The notes under the pieces are model-generated. The model searched no databases and had not been told where the DNA came from. It saw nothing but the letters and a program-made list of their open reading frames with translations. From Xenopus tropicalis (taxonomy: Eukaryota > Chordata > Amphibia > Anura > Pipidae), in the NCBI RefSeq assembly GCF_000004195.4, contig NC_030683.2:84841410-84905409 (forward strand): a DNA stretch of 64,000 bases. Reading direction: 5' to 3'. Each line of letters starts with the position of its first letter. Within the stretch, counting starts at the first letter, position 1. Below are positions 12,317-22,200 of the stretch, piece by piece. Both the position numbers and the translations under genes were made by a program.

Positions 12317-12611
12317 TGTAGTGATGAGCAAATCTGTCCTGTTTCGCTTCACCATAAAATTCGCAAAATGGCAAGAAAATTCGCGAAGCGGAGAAAAATT
12401 CACGAAATGCATTTGTCGCACACTTTTTTTTGTCGCCCGCGTCTATTTTTTGGTGACCGCGCCCTTTTTTTCGCCGCGCATCAAAAAAATTCCACTTGAC
12501 AAATTTTTCCGTCGCAGAAGTTTCGTGAAACAATTCAAAACAATTGTCCAGTGGCGAAATGCGGAAATTCCCTGCGAATCCATGCCTGGCGAAAAAAATC
12601 TCTTATCACTA
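12317..12611. mobile_element. MITE beginning GTAGTGATGAGC
   Basis: It starts GTAGTGATGAGCAAATCTG with GTTTCGCTTC just inside. This is the inverse of the terminus at 59470-59509. Internal AATTCGC and GCGAAA blocks alternate. The flanking stretches 11573-12316 and 12612-13146 show no gene. Confidence 0.6.
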
Positions 12612-13146
12612 TTCATATGTGTGAGAGGAAAGATTTGTGGTTAGCTCTGGAGAGCAAGCATAGCAGTGGTCTGTGCATAGAAAGAGCAGAGCATGGAATA
12701 GTGGGTACAATTGTTCTTGTGGTCTAGGGTGTATATAACCTTTTGACCTGTAATAACAGTTATCTTAATTGCCCATTATTTACTATTCACTGTCGAAAAG
12801 AGCAAGAATCCCACAAGCTGAAAGCATTAGGAGAGGAAATTGTAATTCTCAATTTAAGAATTTTTTTCTTTTACACACCAACACGGTGGACACACTAGAA
12901 ATACTGGTTAAATCTGTTGTTTGGTTTCAGCGGGTTCAGGGGTTTTATAGCTAATAGAGCATAGATGTTATATTGTACTGTAAAAGAGTGTATAATTTGA
13001 CTATTAAAATTCAGCCTTTTTAATGAACATTTAGCTACAGAAATAATACATTTCAATATTTTAATGTTGGCATAAGTTAGTGAAATATATTGAAATGGAA
13101 CCATTTCCTGTAACACACAGAAAGTGAAAGTGCCCTACTGCAGACA

Positions 13147-13201
13147 TATAAATACTAGGAGTTTTTCAAAAGTCAAGCATAGGTGGGGCACTGCTGCACA
13201 G
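13147..13201 (+). promoter_or_regulatory. Possible TATA promoter and short first exon
   Basis: TATAAATA at 13147-13154 is followed about 30 bases later by AGGTGGGGCACTGCTGCACAG and a good donor, GTAAGG, at 13202. This could be a non-coding first exon of the Myb-like gene, whose first visible exon opens at an acceptor at 16237. The link is a guess from spacing and signals alone. Confidence 0.25.
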
Positions 13202-13439
13202 GTAAGGAACCACTTTCTTACTGACTAGAAAAATTCAAATAAAAATTAGAAAGGTGTTTAAAAAAAGTAATCAGCAGATGGTTGGTGAAAATTGATAGAT
13301 TAAATCAGGTAAATGGCAAATACTGTAGAACTGACAATTTGGAAAGTAAAAGAAAAGATTCTGGATTGGTGAACAGAGGGGTAGATTTTGCCACAAAACT
13401 GACAAACAAAATCTCATGTTTTGGGTATTAATGTCTTAT

Positions 13440-14735
13440 CCAACTGGCGGGCCGCGGGCCACGACCCCCCTCTGTGTGGCCCCCCACCTGTCTGGCTGCT
13501 TTGATGGCTTACCTTTGAGTAAGCTTTAGATGGTATCAGTACTGAGATTAACTGGCCCCCTGCATGGTTCTCACATCAGATTCAGGCTGTAATCCCCCTG
13601 TATTGTTTAAACATGTATTCCCCTATGTTGTTCACACCTTTTAATCCGTGCATTGTTCACCCAATTTTCACCCATAGGGCAGGCAGAGTATGGCACACAC
13701 AGGCAGGGCAGGACAGGCAGAGTATGGCACACAGGCAGCATAGGGCAGGCAGAGTATGGCACACACAGGCAGGGTAGGGCAGGCAGAGTATGGCACACAG
13801 GCAGCATAGGGCAGGCAGAGTATGGCACACAGGCAGCATAGGGCAGGCAGAGTATGGCACACACAGGCAGGGTAGGGCAGGCAGAGTATGGCACACACAG
13901 GCAGGGTAGGGCAGGCAGAGTATGGCACACACAGGCAGCATAGGGCAGACAGAGTATGGCACACACAGGCAGGGTAGGACAGGCAGAGTATGGCACACAG
14001 GCAGCATAGGGTAGGCAGAGTATATCACACACAGGCAGGGCAGGACAGGCAGAGTATGGCACACAGGCAGCATAGGGCAGGCAGAGTATGGCACACACAG
14101 GCAGGGTAGGGCAGGCAGAGTATGGCACACAGGCAGCATAGGACAGGCAGAGTATGGCACACAGGCAGCATAGGGCAGGCAGAGTATGGCACACAGGCAG
14201 CATAGGGCAGGCAGAGTATGGCACACACAGGCAGCATAGGACAGGAAGAGTATGGCACACACAGGCAGCATAGGGCAGGCAGAGTATGGCACACACTGGC
14301 AGCATAGGGCAGGCAGGCATGCTGCCTGTATGTGCCATACTCTGCCTGCCCTATGCTGCCTGTGGGAGGTGAACCTGGCAGGGGTTTGTTCTGGGAGTTT
14401 GCCATTAAATGGTCCCTAAGGTGTGTAATTATGTGCTGGGGGTTACTGTGCTATCCACAGGAGAGGAGGCACATGGATTTAAGGGTATATCTTAATATGA
14501 CATAATATAATTCTTTCACATGTAAATGACAGTTGGTATGCCCGCAGTGCGGACCAAGCATTTGGGTTTGTGCTGCGCTACCACCATTGTGATAAAACAG
14601 GTGTGGTTTGAAGTGGGTGTGGTTTTAAAAAAGGGGAGTGGCCAAAACTGGCTTTCATTAGCGGCCCTCCACCATGTATGCTAGAGAAATTCCGGCCCTC
14701 AGCACCACAGAAGTTGGACAGCACTGCCCTACTGT
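13440..14735 (-). mobile_element. Minisatellite-carrying transposon-like element, copy 2 (inverted)
   Basis: Read on the minus strand, it repeats copy 1: the AGTGCTGTCCAACTTCTGTG terminus, the GCCACTCCCC segment, the CCTGCCAGGTTCACCTCC block, the minisatellite, then GTGAACAATG blocks and a GGGCCGCGGGCC-containing end. The two copies lie about 1.9 kb apart in opposite orientation, making a large inverted pair. Confidence 0.7.
13674..14362. repeat. 32/34 bp minisatellite array with internal inversion
   Basis: Units have the same sequence as the 10428-11236 array, but 34-base units are mixed with 32-base units that lack one CA. The last ~47 bases (14316-14362) are in the opposite orientation. 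Relative to its host element, the long block runs opposite to that of copy 1. Open minus-strand frames of up to 243 codons here are repeat artefacts. Confidence 0.93.
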
Positions 14736-14750
14736 ATACCCTACACTAAA

Positions 14751-15290
14751 GGAGAACTAAACCCTAAAAATGAATATTGCTTGAAATGCCATTAAAGTTG
14801 TCACAGAAGCTCCCCATTTTGGATTTTGTTAGAAACACTGCACATGTTCAGTGCACTCTGAGCAGCTGTTGAGAAGCTGAGTGTAGGGGTTGTCACAGAT
14901 CATGAAGCAAAAAATGTGGCCTGTCTTATAAACTGATGTTACAGGGCTGATTATTATATTCTGCTAATTGCACTGGTTTCAGAACTGCCATGTACTAATT
15001 ATCTGAACTAGTTACTAATCAGCTTTATATCATGACATTTATATTCTACAGTATATAAACAGTATATTGTGTGTTGCTCCCTAAGCTCAGGTAAGTGACA
15101 GCAACGCAGAGCATGTACAGTGAATCAGCAGAAAAGAAGATGAGGAGTTACTGGGGGCATCTTTAGAGGCGCTGATCTTTGCTGCTAATGGGCTAATGGA
15201 CTATGGTTGCCATGGGCTGGTACTAAACCCCAAAACATAATGTAGTACCTTTCTACCCTACTTCTTTAGTTAAGATTTAGTTCTTTTTTA
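14751..15290. mobile_element. TTAAAGGAGAACTAAA MITE
   Basis: It starts TTAAAGGAGAACTAAACCC and ends with the approximate inverse TTTAGTTCTTTTTTAA. The TTAAAGG terminus and TTAA boundary fit the Xenopus T2-type/piggyBac-like MITE group. Part of the interior recurs at 53680-53830. It has no coding capacity. Confidence 0.7.
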
Positions 15291-15341
15291 ATAGCAGAGC
15301 GCTAATGTATTATAAAAAGAGTTGCAGATGGTTGTGTTGAG

Positions 15342-15665
15342 TACAGGTATGGGATCCCTTATCTGGAAACCCGTTATCCAGAAAGCTCCGGAGTCATCTC
15401 CCATAGACTCCATTTTAATCAAATAATTCAGAATTTTAAAACTGATTTGCTTTTTCTCTGTAATAATAAAACTGTACCTTGTAATTGATCCCAACTAAGA
15501 TATAAATAATCCTTATTGGATGCAAAACAATCCTATTGGGTTTAATTAATGTTTTATACATTTTTTAGTAGACCTAAGGTATGGAGATCCAAATTCCACG
15601 GAAAGACCCCTTATCCGGAATACCCTTGGTCCCGAGCATTCTGGATAATGGGTCCTATACCTGTA
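15342..15665. mobile_element. MITE with AGGTATGG...ATACCTGT termini
   Basis: Very similar along its length to the copy at 3368-3703, including GGAAACCCGTTATCCAG and the AATAATAAAAC core. Termini are CAGGTATGGGATCCC and GGGTCCTATACCTG. The 15666-16236 stretch after it has no gene signal until the acceptor of the Myb-like exon. Confidence 0.82.
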
Positions 15666-16289
15666 TTTTTGTATTTCCTAAAAATTGGGAAAATTCCAAA
15701 GGGCTTGCTGAGTGTGTCAAAATGCATACATATGGCATATATATATATAATGCCTGGACTGGCATGTGTACTAGGGCTTATTTGCCTACACAGGCTTTAC
15801 CGTCAATATGATTTTGGTGTTTTGGCCGCTGCATATTGTTGGCAGCCCACAGACCAGAATCTGTGCTAAATAATCAATTTCTGAGAATGAGAATAACGTA
15901 GAATCATTTTAACAAACAATTCAAAGTAATTCTCATAAAGGGGAATGGAAGATAATTTAAGCAGATTTGGCTTCTGTCTTCAGCTACTACCACATACAGA
16001 GTGGGCAAAGTGCTCAAAATTGCCCGATGGAATGACAAAACCTTTTCATTCCTTCTCTCCATCCAGAATAGAAGAGTGTACCCTTTGACTTATACACTAT
16101 ATATGTCGTCAAAGATTCTTTTGTTATTTATCCTTTGAAATATTTGTCCTAAATGAATGTCCTTAATTCGGTGATTGTTGTAGTTAAAAACAGTTTATCT
16201 GGGTTCTTCATTCTGATAATTTTCATTTAATAACAGAAAAAAGGGTTTCTCTGCTACAAAGTGATGCAAATGAACAGTCAGGTCAATGC

Positions 16290-19200
16290 ATGGACAAAAG
16301 TGACAGTTGCAAAGCAACTCCAAAAAGGAGGAAAAAGAGGTTTTCTGACAGGGAAGACCATGCTCTTGTAGATGAAATTGTGGCTCATCATGGGGAACTC
16401 TTTGGGAAAACCACATGCAATGCGTTGAGAAGAGCTTTAATCTGGGAAAGTGTGGCGAAAAAAGTCAATGATGCTGGTGAAACAAAACGTTCAGTGATGG
16501 AATGCAAAAAGAGATGGAGTGACTACAAAAGGAAAGTTAAACGCACCATTAACCATTTCAAGATGAATGCTTCTGTGACTGGTATTTTGGAGCCACTAGA
16601 CAGCTTTTTATCAGGGAGGCAGATGCATGTTGCCCACATCTTTCATTTGAATTCAGACGATCAAAATGCGATTCAGATTTTATCTGACACGTCATATTTA
16701 GATGAAGGTAAATTCACAAACTATTAATTATATTTACCTGTTTCTTCTCCAGACCTTCTCTGCTTTCCTTTTCTAATATATATATATTTTTTATTTATGA
16801 TCACCTGACAAATGTAAACATCAGACATATACCAGTGTATAGCATAATGATTTCATGTTTTTGTCACAGAGAAAGAAATTGGTTGGCTGCTTTGGCTGAT
16901 ATCTGGTAAAATTAATGTGATCTGTAGATATCACAAGTTAGCAAACTAGGGAAAGGATTACCCTATGCAATTACAAGCAAATATTCAAATTCAGGTAGCT
17001 ATAGATCTATAAAAAGGTACAAACATTGAGATGCAATTTATAGCTGAAGGCTGTCCAACTAGAAGTCCATGGGCCTGGCTTGACTTTTCATATCTAAAAA
17101 ACAAACAAAAAAGAAAGCAAAGGAAAAGTGTGTTATTTATATCTTAATGTATGTATCAGGCTCACCCTGGGTGTTTCCCACCCTATATAACTATACAAAA
17201 CAGACAAAGAAATTTTTTGGGTGTTGTGCCTTAAAATCCAAAACTTTATTGAAATTTATAGTTTAAAATGAACAACAATTAGCACTTATAATTCATAAAA
17301 ACAATCAAGTCAGGAACAATTAAAAACATTCCAATTAGCTAATGAATTCCTGTGCAGAGTGGAATGGTAAGGACGGCGATTAATTCATTGGTGGGTGGAC
17401 TATGTACATTGTACGCAATATGTACACTAAGTGCTACAGTGCAGGGATTTACAAATTCATTAAATGATGGGAGTTAAATCCAAACATGGCCGTATAATAT
17501 ACACATCACCTATTAATTAATGAATTGGAGGTTCTCTATTCATAAATTCATTTATCTGGTCTAAAACACAGACACCTAATCCCCTGGTAAGTGTTATTAA
17601 TGAATAGTTAATACAGGGGTTGCTATTAACTCTGCAATGCTCAAAACCAGTAATTCCCGCTCGCCTCCCTTCCACCCTCACAACCCGCACCCGCCCAAAG
17701 CGTTTCGTCACTTTCCCCGTGACTTCTTCAGGGGCTATCATTGGTTTATGCCTAAGGAATGTTAATTATATATACCCTGTAAACAGTGATGTCAGTTATT
17801 GCACACTGCCCCCATCTATTGGTCAAAACTGTGTATTGCAGCCTTGTAGCAGAGAAGAAGTTATTCCAAACGTTTTTCATTGTACAGATGTGTAGATTGT
17901 ATTACCTAGATAATCAGTGTCTGGAAATAATTCTGTTAAATAAATAATTAAATAAATGAATGGGTAGCAATAATGCTAACACAGAACACGTGGTAATATA
18001 CTCCGCATTCTTATCTCACACATGAAAGATCAATCAGTCAAGATGGCCTCCCAAAGGGAAGTGCTATCAACTGAGCAGAGCCATATCAGGCTTACATAAA
18101 GTTCTCAGCATTTGTAACTGTGATGAGTCATGCCACCCTCTTGTCACTCTATTAAAGTTATGGCGATCAATTTTTTACCCATCAAAACTCCCCACACAAA
18201 CTGACTCAACAAGCGGCTATCAAGAGCCACCACCACCCGGACAGATCAGTCCTGTCCCCTTAGTAAGACCCGCTCGCCTCCCTTCCACCCTCACAACCCG
18301 CACCCGCCCAAAGCGTTTCGTCACTTTCCCCCGTGACTTCTTCAGGGGCTATCATTGGTTTATGCCTAAGGAATGTTAATTATATATACCCTGTAAACAG
18401 TGATGTCAGTTATTGCACACTGCCCCCATCAATTGGTCAAAACTGTGTATTGCAGCCTTGTAGCAGAGAAGAAGTTATTCCAAAAGTTTTTCATTGTACA
18501 GATGTGTAGATTGTATTACCTAGATAATCAGTGTCTGGAAATAAAAGGAGTGAAGGTAAATCCTTCATTTAGGCCCTGAGGTGAACGTGATTTAAGTATA
18601 TAGATCCATTCACACTCCTTTTTCAATAATACTTTATCAATGTCACCTTGCCTTGCGCCCAATTTTATTTTCTTGATTCCGAAAAATGAAATAGCTCGAA
18701 CATCCGAGTTGTGAAAATCACGGATGTGCCTTGCAATCGGGGTATTTTTATTGTTGGTAATGGTCCAATATGTTCAAGTATTCTTTTACGCAATTCCCTG
18801 AAAGTTTCATGGTGCATCGGCATATCCCAACATAAATAACCCCTGTTGTGCGACAGTTAATAAACTGTCTAATTTCATAAGTAACATGGGAACCAGGTCT
18901 TTGAAAATATTTCCTCGGCTCCATGTATTGGCACGCAAGGCAATTGTGGCATTTAAAAGAACCCACCGTCGGAGTAAGGAAATTAGTAGGTATATAACGT
19001 GGTTCCTTGAAATGACTGTGGACCAGCATATCCGCCAAGCTCGCAGATTTCCTGGCCACCATCACTGGTTTCTCGGGCAAAATATGTCTCAAGTCACGAT
19101 CACCCCTTAATACATCCCAGTATTTACTCATGATACTTTTGATACTGGCTCATTGATTGTTATAGGTGCCAATACACCTCATGTCAGAGTGTTGTTGTCT

Positions 19201-22200
19201 GGTGGCCGACTCCATCATACCAAACAAAAGTGTTTGGCGGTCAGAGTCCAATGCCCGCTGGTAGGCTCTTTTTAAGCAGCGTCTGGGATACCCCCTCTAT
19301 ATGAATCTGTCCCGTAAATCCCAGGCTTTCATTTTGAAATCTTCAATGTCCGAACAATTCCTTCTCAATCGAAGGTATGGGGTGAAAGCTTGTGAAATGC
19401 AAAAGACTGTTAGTCGCAGTAGGTGTGCGGTAGACAGTGGTGGCGATAGAACCCTCAGTAGTACTTTCTAACTCCAAGTCAAAAAATGGTAACTTGACAT
19501 TACCAAATTCACTTGTAAACAGTAGGCCTATATCATTATGATTCAGATGAGACATCATATTCTGGAAATCATCTTTAGTTCCCTGCCATATAATCAGAAT
19601 ATCATCGATATATCTCTTCCACAGTCTAATATGCTGGAGAAAGGGATTACTGAGGGCATTCAGAGCTATTCCGTGTTCCCACCACCCCAAGTACAAGTTG
19701 GGAGGCGAGCTGGTCTTACTAAGGGGACAGGACTGATCTGTCCGGGTGGTGGTGGCTCTTGATAGCCGCTTGTTGAGTCAGTTTGTGTGGGGAGTTTTGA
19801 TGGGTAAAAAATTGATCGCCATAACTTTAATAGAGTGACAAGAGGGTGGCATGACTCATCACAGTTACAAATGCAGAGAACTTTGTGTGAGCCTGATATG
19901 GCTCTGCTCAGTTAATAGCACTTCCTTTTGGGAGGCCATCTTGACTGATTGATCTTTCATGTGTGATATAAGAACGCGGAGTATATTACCACGTGTTCTG
20001 TGTTAGCATTATTGCTACCCGTTCATCTATTTATTTAATTAATTATTTATTTCACGTAAGTACTGGTTGTGAGCGTTGCAGAGTTAATAGCAACCCCTGT
20101 ATTAACTATTCATTAATAACACTTACCAGGAACCGATTAGGTGTCTGTGTTTTAGACCAGATAAATGAATTTATGAATAGAGAACCTCCAATGCATTAAT
20201 TAATAGGTGATATGTATAATATACGGCCATGTTTGGATTTAACTCCCATCATTTAATGAATTTGTAAATCCCTGCACTGTAGCATTTAGTGTACATATTG
20301 TGTACAATGTACATAGTCCACCCACCAATGAATTAATTGCCGTCCTTACCATTCCACTCTGCACATTCATTAGCTAATTGGAACGTTTTTAATTGTCCCT
20401 GACTTGATTGTTTTTACGAATTATAAGTGCTAATTGTTGTTCATTTTAAACTATAAATTTCAATAAAGTTTTGGATTTTAAGGCACAACACCCAAAAAAT
20501 TTCTTTGTCTGTTTTGTACTTTTTCATATCTTCCCTGTTAACTTGTGGGTTCCATAGACCTACAGTGAGGAACATAAGTATTTGAACACCCTGCGATTTT
20601 GCAAGTTCTCCTACTTAGAAATCATGGAGGGGTCTGAAATTCACATTGTAGGAGCATTTAAAAAAAATTCAGGAAACCACATTGTATGATTTTTAAAAAA
20701 TGTATTTGTATTGCACTGTTGCACGTAAGTATTTAAACACCTGGCAATCAGCAAGAATTCTGACTCTTAAAGACCGGTTACTCTGCCTTTAAAAAGTCCA
20801 CCTATACTCCACTCATTAATCTAAATTAGTAGCACCTGTCCACCCCACAGTCAGTCAGACTCCAACTACTACCATGGGCAAGACCAAAGAGCTGTCAAAA
20901 GACACCAGTGACAAAATTGTGGACCTCAACAAGGCTGGAAAGGGCTACGGGGCAATTGCCAAGCAGCTTGGTGAAAATAGATCAACTGTTGGAGAAATTG
21001 TTAGAAAATGGAAGAGGTTAAAGACGACTGTCAGTTTCCCTAGGACTGGGGCTCCGGGGCGTCTGATGTTTGCCAATGACCATCTGGATGATCTAGAGAA
21101 GGCATGGGAGAAAGTTATGTGGTCAGATGAGGCCAAATTAGAACTTTTTGGTCTCTTCTTCACTTGCCGTGTTTGGAGGAAAAATATGGTGAGTTGCATC
21201 CCAAGAACACCATCCCTACTGTGAAGTATGGGGGTGGTAACATCATGCTTTGGTGCTTTTCTGCGAAGGGGACAGAACGACTGCAGGATGAATAGGGCCA
21301 TGTATTGTGAGATTTTGAGCAACAACCTCCTTCCCTCCGTCAGAGCATTGAAGATGGGTCGTGGCTGGGTCTTCCAACATGACAATGACCCAAAGCACAC
21401 AGCCAGGATAACCAAGGAGTGGCTCTGTAAGAGGCATATCAAGGTTCTGGAGTCTCCAGACCTAAATCCAATAGAAAATATTCGGAGGGAGCTGAAACTC
21501 CGTGTTGCTCAGCGACAGCCCTGAATCCTGACAGATCTAGAGGAGATCTGTGTGGAGGAGTGGGCCAAAATCCCTGTTGCAGTGTGTGCAAACCTGGTCA
21601 AGAACTACAGGAAACGTTTGACCTCTGTAATTGCAAACAAAGGCTTCTGTACCAAATATTAACAATGATTTTCTCAGGTGTTCAAATACTTATGTGCAGC
21701 AGTGCAATACAAATATATTCTTTAAAAATCATACAATGTGATTCAATTTGATCGCTGGGTGTTCAAATACTTATGTTCCTCACTGTACCTGTGTAAGGCA
21801 TCGCTATTTTAATAACATCTATGCCAAAACATGCTATATGTCAGATAATCAGTGCAGTAGATAAAGGAGAACGATACCCCCTAAACAATGTAGGTTTCTA
21901 TAAAAATATATGGCATAAAATAGCTCAAATGTACAACCCTGCTTCATATAAATAAACCATTTCCATAAAAATATTATTTTGTAGTAGTATGTGCCAATTT
22001 AAAAATTAAAGCTGTCCCCTGGGATCATATGATTCAGTGAGCATGCAAACAAGCCATCTGATCTCTCAGTAAGCAAACAAACCATCACAAAATGGTGGCT
22101 CAGGGGAAAATATGTAAAAGGGCAATATATACTCATATATAAATTCCAGTTTAGCAAGATTCTATAATAGGTCACTTAACATGCTATAAACTGTCTGTTG

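Larger units (their letters stand above)
17207..20520 (-). mobile_element. Penelope-like element with nested inverted and direct repeats
   Basis: Blocks can be read as A(17207-17640) B(17640-17935) C(17935-18265) B'(18265-18543) RT-remnant C'(19700-20055) A'(20060-20520). B and B' are near-identical direct repeats that each carry a CTGAAGA-hairpin-GAAACG motif. A' and C' are reverse complements of A and C, so the coding remnant sits between large inverted arms. Complex terminal repeats (pLTRs) in direct and inverted order are known for Penelope-like elements. It lies in the intron of the Myb-like gene, antisense to it. Confidence 0.82.

Noticed and set aside
13607..14338. 243-codon Cys/Leu/Pro-rich minus-strand ORF
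   Set aside because: It is the reverse strand of the 32/34 bp minisatellite; neighbouring frames are open too, and the period rotates the frame.
10428..14362. CRISPR-like array
   Set aside because: Units are contiguous with no unique spacers and the host is a vertebrate genome; this is a minisatellite.
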